Below, one piece after another: positions 1-7,413 of a stretch of 25,641 nt of DNA. A program made the position numbers and the translations under genes. Source of the stretch: Prevotella sp. (GTDB lineage Bacteria > Bacteroidota > Bacteroidia > Bacteroidales > Bacteroidaceae); contig JAGBQP010000015.1 of the NCBI GenBank assembly GCA_017632825.1, forward strand, positions 1 to 25,641, in the 5' to 3' direction. How positions within the stretch are numbered: the stretch's first letter is position 1; each line of letters opens with the position of its first letter. The notes beneath the pieces are model-generated. The model was not told the origin of the DNA and ran no database searches. It saw nothing but the letters and a program-made list of their open reading frames with translations.

Positions 1-271
1 GAACGTATGAGAAAATATGACGTTTCTGCTTGGCTACCTCTGCTTCTGCCATTTCCTGAGCTTTTGCCATAGACAGAATCTGAGGGTTTGCCTTGGCATT
101 TTCGAACAAAACAGCCAGTGGAGGAAGCTTGAATTCTGAGAAATTGATAGTTTTCTCCTCACTTGAATCGAAGAAACCGGCACTAATACCACTTTCATTG
201 AACTGTGCCATAGCTATGTTGGCGCAGATTAATGAGGATATAATTGCAATATAACGTTTATGTTGTTTCAT
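1..271 (-). CDS. TolC-family outer membrane protein, N-terminal part only (cut by window edge)
   Basis: An open frame starts with ATG at 271 and runs off the left edge, giving 90 residues. Residues 1-22 look like a signal peptide (MKQHKR, a hydrophobic core, then AMAQ). Residues 47-90 (LPPLAVLFENAKANPQ, then an Ala/Glu/Lys-rich helix) resemble the first helix of TolC/outer membrane efflux proteins, where a short 'L..L...A...NP' segment leads into a long alpha-helix. TolC-like channels export small molecules or polysaccharide across the outer membrane. The start lies 15 bases after the sugar transferase stop on the same strand, so the two are probably cotranscribed, which suggests a role in polysaccharide export. 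The family call rests on a short fragment; the signal peptide and the reading frame are more certain than the family. Confidence 0.55.
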   Translation of the reverse strand, partial: MKQHKRYIAIISSLICANIAMAQFNESGISAGFFDSSEEKTINFSEFKLPPLAVLFENAKANPQILSMAKAQEMAEAEVAKQKRHIFSYV

Positions 272-286
272 TATTAGTTGTGCATG

Positions 287-1504
287 TTATACATTCTCTT
301 TTTGGACGAATGCTGTTAAGGTTCGGAAAATAATCTTCATGTCAAGAAGAAAATTGTAGGTTTGTCCATAGGTGATGTCAAGTTGTTTCCGCTCCTCTGC
401 TGACATCGTACCACCTTTGCCGCGCTCCTCAACCTGCCAAAGGCCTGTCAATCCCGCAGGCGCCATAAAACGGTCAATGGTTGAGTCAACTGTTAATTTC
501 TCTGCTTCATAGAGTGGGAGAGGGCGATTACCAACAATCGACATGTCGCCTTTTAGAATGTTGAATAGTTGCGGAAGCTCATCAATGCTGTATTTGCGGA
601 TAAAACGTCCAACTTTCGTGACGCGAGGGTCATTTTCTATTTTTACGAAAGCATTGTTTATTTCTTCTTCTTTTTCTCTGGCAAAGTCACTTTCTGCAAC
701 CACGAAGTCGTCTCCAACAAGCATGACTTCATCATCGCTGATCATCATGTCGGATTCCATTCCCATTGACATCATTGCCAATTCTGCTTCGTCACCTAAA
801 GGTGCTTTGATGTTTGCCTTTTCTTCTTCAGGTCCGTCAAAATCATTCTTGTCAGAATACTGATTTCCAGCTGTTTTGCTAACTTCTTTTAAGCGTTTCT
901 CTGCATCGGTATACATAGAACGGAACTTGAGAAAATCGAAAACAGTATAGTTCGTGCCGACACGCTTTGATTTGAAAAGAATGGGACCTGGACTTTCTAA
1001 ACGGATGGCAATAGCTGTAATAATAAAAACAGGAGATAGAATAATAATCGCAAGGAAAGAGAATATAATGTCAAAAGCGCGCTTCCAAAAAGGAATTTTA
1101 AAGCGAAGAATGTGTTTTTTTGACACTTGGTCATCAAACATGATATTTTCGCGATCGCTAATAAATTGTATTTTCTTATTTAATTCCGTGACAGACGCAT
1201 TCAATGATAATGTGTCATTAATACCGCACTTTTGATATGTTTTGCGCTCTTCTTCTGATAATGTGTCGGTCATCAAAATGATGTATATGTTGTCACATTT
1301 TTTGCGCAAATATGTGATGGCAGTGATATCTTCATTGCGTACGCTCTTCTCATAGAAAACAATGAAATGCTCATTCCTGACATGTGGAGCGCATGCAGTT
1401 GCTGTGGCTTTGTAGTTTTTCGTTAACTGCACTAAACGCCCAGGAATGTATTTTAGACGTTCTTCTGTCTGAGAATTTGTTCCAAGGTATACTATGCCTA
1501 TCAT
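287..1504 (-). CDS. Polyprenyl-phosphate sugar-1-phosphate transferase with receiver-like N-terminal domain
   Basis: This 405-residue protein transfers a sugar 1-phosphate from a nucleotide sugar to a membrane polyprenyl phosphate, the first step of surface polysaccharide assembly. Residues 1-115 have the strand/helix rhythm of a response-regulator receiver but lack the paired N-terminal acids and the C-terminal lysine; Glu52 or Tyr51 sits where the phosphorylated Asp would be. Residues 138-168 form one membrane segment preceded by FWKRAFD. The catalytic domain follows: SPGPILFKSKRVG (171-183), KFRSM (193-197), NDPRVTKVGRFIRK (291-304), DELPQL (308-313), MSIVGNRP (321-328) and GLTGLWQV (351-358), as in the bacterial sugar transferase family (PF02397; WbaP, ExoY, WcaJ). 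An unusual acidic, methionine-rich insert of about 84 residues lies at 205-288. It is 13 bases downstream of a free receiver protein. The substrate sugar cannot be told. Confidence 0.9.
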   Translation of the reverse strand: MIGIVYLGTNSQTEERLKYIPGRLVQLTKNYKATATACAPHVRNEHFIVFYEKSVRNEDITAITYLRKKCDNIYIILMTDTLSEEERKTYQKCGINDTLSLNASVTELNKKIQFISDRENIMFDDQVSKKHILRFKIPFWKRAFDIIFSFLAIIILSPVFIITAIAIRLESPGPILFKSKRVGTNYTVFDFLKFRSMYTDAEKRLKEVSKTAGNQYSDKNDFDGPEEEKANIKAPLGDEAELAMMSMGMESDMMISDDEVMLVGDDFVVAESDFAREKEEEINNAFVKIENDPRVTKVGRFIRKYSIDELPQLFNILKGDMSIVGNRPLPLYEAEKLTVDSTIDRFMAPAGLTGLWQVEERGKGGTMSAEERKQLDITYGQTYNFLLDMKIIFRTLTAFVQKENV

Positions 1505-1517
1505 CCTATGAAATTAA

Positions 1518-1886
1518 TCAATTGGGTAATATCTTCTTGACTCTGATTTTCAACTCCATTGGGTTGAAAGGCTTGACAATATAGTCTTCGGCACCAATTT
1601 CAAGTAGGCGAATTCTTTCACTTGTGGAATCCTCGCTACTAAGCATGATGACAGGGATATGACGGAATAACTCGTTCTGTTTTATCCACTCCAAAAAGTC
1701 ATCACCGCGCATACCGGGCATTCGGATGTCAGAAATAATCAGATCGGGCGTGTTGCCTGCTTGAAGCCATTTTACACCCTGTAATCCATCCGGCAACCAT
1801 TGTACGTCATAGTCGCTCATAAGATAGATTGACAAAACTTTGGCGATTGTCTCTTTGTCATCCAAAATTAATATTTTCTTTTTCAT
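1518..1886 (-). CDS. Stand-alone response-regulator receiver protein
   Basis: This is a 122-residue single receiver domain with no output domain. The acidic pocket is Asp9-Asp10, the phosphorylation site is Asp53 (LIISDIRMPGM), the switch residue is Ser83 or Ser84 (IMLSS), and the conserved lysine is Lys105 (YIVKPF). These are the residues that accept a phosphate from a histidine kinase. I chose the ATG at 1886, which begins MKKKILILDD. An upstream in-frame ATG at 1943 would add 19 residues that do not fit the receiver fold and would place the promoter-like sequence inside the gene. It is the first gene of a unit with the sugar transferase and the TolC-like gene. No kinase is visible in the window. 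Such proteins usually act by binding a partner; the neighbouring transferase with a degenerate receiver is an obvious candidate, but that is inference. Confidence 0.9.
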   Translation of the reverse strand: MKKKILILDDKETIAKVLSIYLMSDYDVQWLPDGLQGVKWLQAGNTPDLIISDIRMPGMRGDDFLEWIKQNELFRHIPVIMLSSEDSTSERIRLLEIGAEDYIVKPFNPMELKIRVKKILPN

Positions 1887-1930
1887 ATATGAAGGTATTT
1901 TTAATCGGCTGTAGTTTCCACTTTTCCCTG

Positions 1931-1938
1931 CAAAGTTA
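1931..1938 (-). promoter_or_regulatory. -7 promoter element for the receiver/sugar transferase unit
   Basis: Read on the minus strand this is TAACTTTG followed by CA, a full match to the Bacteroidota -7 element TAnnTTTG. It lies 44 bases before the ATG at 1886, leaving a leader of about 35-40 bases. No TTTG is found at the expected 19-21 base spacing upstream; A/T tracts occupy that place instead. Confidence 0.5.
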
Positions 1939-1939
1939 A

Positions 1940-1982
1940 GCATTTTTTTTTAATTGTATCATTTTTGTTCAAAAAAAAATGC
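1940..1982. repeat. A-tract/T-tract inverted repeat in a divergent promoter region
   Basis: GCA followed by nine T (1940-1951) is mirrored exactly by nine A followed by TGC (1971-1982), with 19 bases between. The 12-bp arms lie between the divergently transcribed receiver gene and sugar kinase gene, directly upstream of the minus-strand -7 element. It could be a bent-DNA or operator-like element, or a weak hairpin. Function unknown. Confidence 0.6.
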
Positions 1983-1984
1983 AA

Positions 1985-2018
1985 TTTGTGCTAAAAAAGT
2001 TATTTGTTACTATTATTG
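1985..2018 (+). promoter_or_regulatory. Tentative promoter of the sugar kinase gene
   Basis: TTTG (1985-1988) and TATTATTG (2011-2018, one mismatch to TAnnTTTG) are separated by 22 bases, slightly more than the usual 19-21. Transcription would begin near 2022-2025, leaving a leader of about 55 bases before the ATG at 2079. The imperfect fit keeps confidence low. Confidence 0.3.
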
Positions 2019-2078
2019 TGGGGGGAAATGGCGTTTTCAACGTATTATAAATTGAATAAACATTTTTATATTATTGTT

Positions 2079-3569
2079 ATGGCAAACAGATATCTTTTAG
2101 GTTTTGATGTTGGCAGTTCTTCTGTCAAAGCATCACTTGTTGATGCCGATAGTGGCAAGTGTGTAGCTTCAGCTTTCTTCCCAGAGAAAGAGGCTCCAAT
2201 CATGGCTGTTAAGGCAGGATGGGCTGAACAAGAACCAGATTCTTGGTGGCAGTATGCCAAACAGTCATTACAGAAGATTATGGCTGTATCGGGTGTGAAA
2301 GGTGATGACATAAAGGCTATTGGTATTTCTTATCAGATGCATGGTTTAGTGTGTGTTGATAAAGAATTAAAGGCCTTACGTCCTGCTATTATTTGGTGTG
2401 ACTCCCGTGCAGTTCCTTATGGTGAAAAAGCATTTAAGGATTTAGGAGCTGACCAATGCTTGAGTCATCTTCTTAATTCGCCCGGAAACTTCACTGCAGC
2501 GAAATTGGCATGGGTGAAGGAGAATGAGCCAGATATATATAATAAGGTGTATAAGGTGATGCTTCCGGGTGATTATCTGGCTATGCGACTAAGTGGTACA
2601 GTGAACACTACCGTGAGTGGCTTGTCAGAAGGAATGTTCTGGGACTTTAAGAACAACCAGGTAGCTGACTTTTTGATGAAGTATTATGGTTTTGATTCTT
2701 CACTGATTGCAGACATTGTACCTACTTTTGCCGAGCAGAGTGTAGTTAGTGCAGAAGCAGCTGCAGAGTTAGGGTTAAAGGCTGGTACACCGATTACATA
2801 TCGTGGCGGAGATCAGCCTAACAATGCCTTGTCGTTAAATGTCCTGAATCCAGGTGAGATTGCTGCTACTGCAGGTACTTCTGGTGTCGTTTATGGCGTA
2901 CTGGGTGAGGTGAACTACGACAAACTGAGCCGTGTGAACACCTTTGCTCATGTGAACCATCAGGCGGATCAGACGCGACTGGGTGTGTTGTTGTGCATCA
3001 ACGGTACTGGTATTTTGAATGCATGGACGCATCGCAATATCACACCTGAGATTGGCTATGCCGAGATGAACGACTTGGCAGCCAGCGTCCCCATCGGTAG
3101 TGAGGGCGTAACGATTATTCCGTTTGGAAACGGCGCTGAGCGTGTGCTTGAGAATAAGGAAATCGGCTGCTCAATCAATGGCCTGAACTTCAATAAGCAC
3201 AATAAGGCTCACCTGGTGCGCGCTGCTCAAGAGGGTATCGTCTTCTCGTTCTGCTATGGTATGGAAATCATGCAGCAGATGGGTATGGACATCAAGAAGA
3301 TTCATGCTGGTAAGGCCAATATGTTCTTGAGTCCGTTGTTCCGTGATACGCTGGCTGGCGTGAGCGGTGCAACCATTGAACTCTATGATACAGACGGTTC
3401 TGTAGGCGCTGCAAAGGGTGCCGGTATCGGCGCTGGTATTTATGCAAATGCTAACGAAGCCTTTGCGTCACTTGAAAAGTTACAGGTGATAGAGCCCGAC
3501 ACGAAGAACCGCGATGCTTATCAAGCTGCATACGAGGCTTGGAAGTCAACGCTGAAAAAGAATATGTAA
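2079..3569 (+). CDS. xylB: FGGY-family carbohydrate kinase, probably xylulokinase
   Basis: A 496-residue cytoplasmic kinase expected to phosphorylate D-xylulose to xylulose 5-phosphate with ATP, feeding xylose into the pentose phosphate pathway. The N-terminal phosphate-binding loop is FDVGSSSVKASL (residues 9-20, Asp10). ISYQMHGL (83-90) and IIWCDSRA (104-111) match the sugar-binding region of xylulokinases, GGDQ (243-246) holds the likely catalytic Asp245, and TAGTSGV (264-270) is the second nucleotide-binding motif. Length is normal for FGGY kinases. I start at the ATG at 2079 because the earlier frame from 2004 adds 25 residues unlike the family and overlaps the presumed promoter. No xylose isomerase or transporter is adjacent, so the exact sugar is inferred. 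Codon use changes part-way through the gene (see findings). It ends just before a strong hairpin. Confidence 0.85.
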   Translation: MANRYLLGFDVGSSSVKASLVDADSGKCVASAFFPEKEAPIMAVKAGWAEQEPDSWWQYAKQSLQKIMAVSGVKGDDIKAIGISYQMHGLVCVDKELKALRPAIIWCDSRAVPYGEKAFKDLGADQCLSHLLNSPGNFTAAKLAWVKENEPDIYNKVYKVMLPGDYLAMRLSGTVNTTVSGLSEGMFWDFKNNQVADFLMKYYGFDSSLIADIVPTFAEQSVVSAEAAAELGLKAGTPITYRGGDQPNNALSLNVLNPGEIAATAGTSGVVYGVLGEVNYDKLSRVNTFAHVNHQADQTRLGVLLCINGTGILNAWTHRNITPEIGYAEMNDLAASVPIGSEGVTIIPFGNGAERVLENKEIGCSINGLNFNKHNKAHLVRAAQEGIVFSFCYGMEIMQQMGMDIKKIHAGKANMFLSPLFRDTLAGVSGATIELYDTDGSVGAAKGAGIGAGIYANANEAFASLEKLQVIEPDTKNRDAYQAAYEAWKSTLKKNM

Positions 3570-3586
3570 TAGATCCTTATAGAAAC

Positions 3587-3625
3587 ATTAAGGCCCACCG
3601 ATTGGCGGGCCTTAATTGTTTTCTT
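3587..3625. terminator. Hairpin terminator between convergent genes
   Basis: ATTAAGGCCC (3587-3596) pairs perfectly with GGGCCTTAAT (3607-3616). Two further G-C pairs inside close on GATT, and a T-rich stretch (TGTTTTCTT) follows. It sits 17 bases after the sugar kinase stop and 40 bases from the fcl stop on the other strand, so it probably ends transcription from both sides, more strongly on the plus strand. Confidence 0.8.
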
Positions 3626-3656
3626 ACAATGTTTAGTTAACTAAAAAAGCCTTTTA

Positions 3657-4598
3657 TTACCTTTCGGCTCGCATAGGGTTGTTGAGGAAGTCCTCGTAGG
3701 CCATGCGTATGCCGTCCTCAAGCTCGGTTTTGTAAGTCCAGCCCAGTTCGGTGGCTTTGCTTACGTCCAAAAGCTTGCGTGGCGTGCCATTGGGGCGTGT
3801 GGTATCCCACTCAATGCGTCCTTCGTATCCCACGACTTTTGCCACTAACTCTGTCAGAGCCTTGATGGTCAGTTCTTTTCCGGTACCAGCATTGACGGTC
3901 TCGTCGCCTGAGTAGTTGTTCATCAGGAACACACAGAGGTTGGCAAGGTCATCGACGTAGAGGAACTCGCGCAACGGACTGCCGTCGCCCCAGCAGGTGA
4001 CACTTTCAGCTCCGGCGACCTTTGCTTCATGGAAGCGACGAATCAGTGCGGGCAGCACGTGACTATGTTCAGGGTGGTAGTTATCGTTAGGACCGTAGAG
4101 GTTCGTAGGCATCACGGAGATGTAGTCCGTGCCGTACTGCTTATTAAGAAATTCGCAATACTTCAGACCGCTGATCTTTGCTAGGGCATAGGCCTCATTG
4201 GTCTTCTCCAGGGCTCCTGTCAGCAAGCAACTTTCGGGCATCGGCTGTGGTGCCATACGCGGATAAATGCAACTGCTGCCCAAGAACTCCAGTTTCTTAC
4301 AGCCATTCTTCCAAGCGGCATGTATAACGTTCATCTCAAGAATCATGTTGTCGTACATGAAGTCTGCCAACGCACTTTGATTGGCAACGATGCCGCCAAC
4401 CTTAGCAGCCGCTAGGAACACATATTCCGGCTTCTCCTTTTCGAAGAATTGTTCTACGTCCACCTGACGTGTTAAATCTAATTCTTTGTGTGTGCGGGTA
4501 ATAATATTGGTATAGCCTTGCCGTTCTAGTTCACGCACAATGGCACTACCTACCATGCCTCTATGACCTGCGACGTAAATTTTGCTGTCTTTTTTCAT
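3657..4598 (-). CDS. fcl: GDP-L-fucose synthase
   Basis: This NADPH-dependent epimerase-reductase converts GDP-4-keto-6-deoxy-D-mannose to GDP-L-fucose, the donor for fucosylated glycans. It is 313 residues, a normal length for the family. It shows the short-chain dehydrogenase fold: dinucleotide-binding GHRGMVG (11-17), LAAAKVGG (62-69), the catalytic serine in GSSCIYP (107-113) and the YALAK motif with Tyr137 and Lys141. PTNLYGPNDN and REFLYVDDLA further on match GDP-fucose synthase. It follows gmd with a TAATG overlap, in which the gmd stop shares one base with this start, so translation is probably coupled. It is the last gene of the minus-strand unit, with the 3587-3616 hairpin beyond it. 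Confidence 0.96.
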   Translation of the reverse strand: MKKDSKIYVAGHRGMVGSAIVRELERQGYTNIITRTHKELDLTRQVDVEQFFEKEKPEYVFLAAAKVGGIVANQSALADFMYDNMILEMNVIHAAWKNGCKKLEFLGSSCIYPRMAPQPMPESCLLTGALEKTNEAYALAKISGLKYCEFLNKQYGTDYISVMPTNLYGPNDNYHPEHSHVLPALIRRFHEAKVAGAESVTCWGDGSPLREFLYVDDLANLCVFLMNNYSGDETVNAGTGKELTIKALTELVAKVVGYEGRIEWDTTRPNGTPRKLLDVSKATELGWTYKTELEDGIRMAYEDFLNNPMRAER

Positions 4599-5695
4599 TA
4601 CTTTACAATTCCTTTTTCCAGATACTCAGCCAGATTCGTACGTACTTTTGCAGCAGCTCCTTCGGCGGCAACCTTAGCCATGTCGCTGTCAACCATAATC
4701 TTTACAAGTTCCTCAAACGAGGTCTTGTTGGGGTTCCATCCTAACTTTGCTTTTGCTTTAGTGGGGTCACCCCAAAGGTTTACCACGTCCGTAGGACGAT
4801 AAAAGTCGGGAGATACTTCAACAAGTACTTTACCCGTAGCTTTGTCGATACCCTTCTCTTCTGCGCCTTCACCAACAAATTCCAAATCAATGCCTACATG
4901 TTTGAAGGCAAAGTAGCAGAATTCTCGCACAGAATGCTGTATACCGGTTGCAATGACGAAATCCTCGGGTTTCTCTTGTTGCAGGATAAGCCACATACAC
5001 TCTACGTAGTCTTTAGCATAGCCCCAGTCGCGAAGGCTTCCCAGATTTCCAAGATATAGCTTCTCCTGCTTACCTTGTTTGATGCGAGCGGCTGCTAACG
5101 TAATTTTACGAGTGACGAAAGTCTCGCCGCGACGCTCACTTTCATGATTGAACAGAATACCTGAGCAGCAGTACATGTTGTAAGCCTCGCGGTATTCCTT
5201 TACAATCCAAAATCCATACTGCTTTGCCACAGCGTAGGGCGAATAGGGGTGAAAAGGTGTATTCTCATTCTGAGGAACTTCCTCTACTTTTCCGTAAAGT
5301 TCTGACGTACTGGCTTGATATATGCGACATTGATCCTTAAGTCCAAGTTGTCTTACTGCCTCCAAAATTCGGAGTACACCTACAGCATCAACATCAGCAG
5401 TAAATTCGGGCGAGTCAAATGAAACCTGAACATGACTCTGTGCAGCCAAGTTGTATATTTCGGTTGGTTTTACTTTGCCGATGACTCCAAGGATACTCAT
5501 AGAATCTCCCATGTCAGCATAATGCAGGTGGAAATGTGATTTACCTTCCAAGTGGGCTATACGCTCACGGAAATCTACAGATGAGCGACGGATAGTGCCA
5601 TGCACTTCATAGCCTTTCTCTAAAAGAAATTCAGCTAAATAAGAGCCATCCTGACCAGTTATACCAGTAATAAGGGCGATTTTCTTATTCTCCAT
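4598..5695 (-). CDS. gmd: GDP-mannose 4,6-dehydratase
   Basis: It converts GDP-D-mannose to GDP-4-keto-6-deoxy-D-mannose, the committed step to GDP-L-fucose. The protein has 365 residues. Seen in order: the NADP-binding loop [11 protein letters not shown] (10-20), AAQSHV (84-89), the catalytic STSELYG (129-135), [10 protein letters not shown] with Tyr154 and Lys158, and [15 protein letters not shown] (183-197), which is characteristic of this enzyme. The start lies 14 bases after the manC stop, and the next gene, fcl, overlaps by one base. The manC-gmd-fcl order follows the reaction order, supporting one regulated pathway for fucose-containing surface polysaccharide or glycoprotein. Confidence 0.97.
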   Translation of the reverse strand: MENKKIALITGITGQDGSYLAEFLLEKGYEVHGTIRRSSVDFRERIAHLEGKSHFHLHYADMGDSMSILGVIGKVKPTEIYNLAAQSHVQVSFDSPEFTADVDAVGVLRILEAVRQLGLKDQCRIYQASTSELYGKVEEVPQNENTPFHPYSPYAVAKQYGFWIVKEYREAYNMYCCSGILFNHESERRGETFVTRKITLAAARIKQGKQEKLYLGNLGSLRDWGYAKDYVECMWLILQQEKPEDFVIATGIQHSVREFCYFAFKHVGIDLEFVGEGAEEKGIDKATGKVLVEVSPDFYRPTDVVNLWGDPTKAKAKLGWNPNKTSFEELVKIMVDSDMAKVAAEGAAAKVRTNLAEYLEKGIVK

Positions 5696-5709
5696 ATTTG
5701 TTCCTATTA

Positions 5710-6777
5710 TTAATTATCTCCACTAAATTGCTTGATTCGCTGTTCTTCAGATAATTTACAAACGAGCAGAGTCCCGTTTTTTTCGGCAACAATGTAGCCA
5801 TCTAGTCCCTGTATAACTACACGTTTTTCTTCGGTAGCGTGTACGATACAGTTGTGGCTTTCAATCATTTGTATATTCTCTCCGATGCAGGCGTTACCGT
5901 AGAGGTCTTTCTTTGACTGTTGCTGCAGCGAGCCCCATGTGCCCAAGTCGCTCCAACCAAAATCCGCCGGACAAACAAAGATTTCTTCTGCTTTCTCCAT
6001 GATGGCATAGTCCACGGATATGCTTTCGCATTCAGGGAATTTCTCGTTGACTATATCCTGTTCTTGTGGCGTACCATAGATTGGTAGCATTGATTCAAAA
6101 ATTCGAGCTATTGCAGGCTGATACATGCGGAAAGCATTAACGATGGTGTTGACATTCCAAATGAAGATGCCAGCATTCCAGAAATAATTTGTTTTGCTGA
6201 CATATTTCTTTGCAGTCTCCAAATCGGGCTTTTCCCGGAATGAATCTACGCGAAATATCTCTTTGTTGCGAGGTGAACTGGAGGCTGGGTCTGCTTGAAT
6301 GTAGCCATAACCAGTCTCTGGCCGTGTTGGTTTGATGCCTAATGTGACAATGGCATCGGTATCAGTGGTGAACTTCATGCATTCCTTGACAATGCGTTGG
6401 AATTCTTGAATGTTCATGACGATATGATCGCTTGGGGTAACTATGATGTTTGCTTTCGGGTCGTTGCTCTTGATACGCCAAGAAACATAGGCTATGCATG
6501 GAGCTGTGTTACGGCGACATGGCTCACAGAGTATATGATCTGCGGGCATGTTTGGTAACTGTTTCCTGACGATATCCGCATATTTTTGATTTGTGACTAC
6601 CCAAATGTTGTCTCCGGCAATGAGTGAACCAAAACGCTCAACCGTCATTTGCAGCAGACTCTTTCCAACACCAAGTACGTCGATAAATTGTTTGGGACAC
6701 TCTGCGGTACTCATAGGCCAAAAGCGGCTTCCAACACCGCCAGCCATAATGACGAGATGATTATTGATACGTGCCAT
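5710..6777 (-). CDS. manC: Mannose-1-phosphate guanylyltransferase
   Basis: It makes GDP-D-mannose from mannose 1-phosphate and GTP. At 355 residues it holds only the nucleotidyltransferase domain and lacks the phosphomannose isomerase half found in the roughly 480-residue bifunctional forms. Motifs: [12 protein letters not shown] (12-23) with Lys29 as the usual nucleotide-binding signature, TPSDHIV near residue 115, [17 protein letters not shown] and FGWSDLGTW, all typical of the family. The start lies 12 bases after the dedA stop and gmd follows 14 bases later. Mannose 1-phosphate must come from a phosphomannomutase encoded elsewhere. The symbol follows the enterobacterial name. Confidence 0.95.
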   Translation of the reverse strand: MARINNHLVIMAGGVGSRFWPMSTAECPKQFIDVLGVGKSLLQMTVERFGSLIAGDNIWVVTNQKYADIVRKQLPNMPADHILCEPCRRNTAPCIAYVSWRIKSNDPKANIIVTPSDHIVMNIQEFQRIVKECMKFTTDTDAIVTLGIKPTRPETGYGYIQADPASSSPRNKEIFRVDSFREKPDLETAKKYVSKTNYFWNAGIFIWNVNTIVNAFRMYQPAIARIFESMLPIYGTPQEQDIVNEKFPECESISVDYAIMEKAEEIFVCPADFGWSDLGTWGSLQQQSKKDLYGNACIGENIQMIESHNCIVHATEEKRVVIQGLDGYIVAEKNGTLLVCKLSEEQRIKQFSGDN

Positions 6778-6789
6778 AGTTGAATTAAG

Positions 6790-7413
6790 TTATAGTTGTT
6801 TCTTTAATTTCTTTTTGATGATAAAATATGTAATTGCCAATAGTACAATAGCCACAATCGCTATAACGATGTAGTGATTGTAGCGCTCGATGGTCACTTC
6901 GAGCTCTTCTTCAGGTACAATGGCGTGTAGATACCAGCCCATAACGGCAAGTATGGTGTGCCAGACACCAGCACCGATGGTTGTGTAAAGCAGAAATTTC
7001 CAGTAGCTCATGCGCGCCAGTCCAGCTGGTAATGAAATGAGGTGACGAATGCCAGGAATCAAACGACCTGTCAATGTCGCAACGACTCCATGGTTGTCGA
7101 AATAGCGCTCACTCTTCTCTACTTTTTCTTGGTTGAGAAGACACATCTTACCCCACTTGCTATTTGCGAAACGATAGACAACAGGGCGTCCTACATAGAG
7201 TGCTGCAAAGTAGTTAATACTAGCACCGACATCGGCTCCTATCGTGGCAAAGATAACAACCAGAATAGCATTCAGATGACCACTGGCTGCATGGTAGGCT
7301 GCAGGAGCAACTACCAGTTCCGACGGTACAGGTACGACTGTACTCTCCAGCAACATCAGAAAGAAGATGGTGCCGTAGTTTAAGTTGCCAAGTAGTGTCG
7401 AAATCCAGTTCAT
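6790..7413 (-). CDS. DedA-family inner membrane protein
   Basis: A 207-residue polytopic membrane protein of the DedA/SNARE-associated family. Members are implicated in flipping or recycling phospholipids or undecaprenyl phosphate and in envelope homeostasis. Family motifs: ESTVVPVPSE (23-32), GADVGASINY (59-68) and TGRLIPGIRHLISLPAG (115-131) with the conserved arginines. Hydrophobic segments lie near 12-24, 46-64, 138-163 and 180-199, and the tail is lysine-rich. Its ATG overlaps the TPR gene stop (ATGA), implying coupled translation. Recycling of a polyprenyl carrier would fit the neighbouring polysaccharide precursor genes, but this is inference from position and family. Confidence 0.9.
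   Translation of the reverse strand: MNWISTLLGNLNYGTIFFLMLLESTVVPVPSELVVAPAAYHAASGHLNAILVVIFATIGADVGASINYFAALYVGRPVVYRFANSKWGKMCLLNQEKVEKSERYFDNHGVVATLTGRLIPGIRHLISLPAGLARMSYWKFLLYTTIGAGVWHTILAVMGWYLHAIVPEEELEVTIERYNHYIVIAIVAIVLLAITYFIIKKKLKKQL

Noticed and set aside
1887..1943. N-terminal extension of the receiver protein
   Set aside because: Receiver domains begin just before the first beta-strand, which the ATG at 1886 provides; the extension overlaps the -7 element.
2004..2078. N-terminal extension of the sugar kinase from an earlier ATG
   Set aside because: The extra 25 residues do not resemble FGGY kinases, and the region contains the likely promoter and leader. The ATG at 2079 gives a normal family start.
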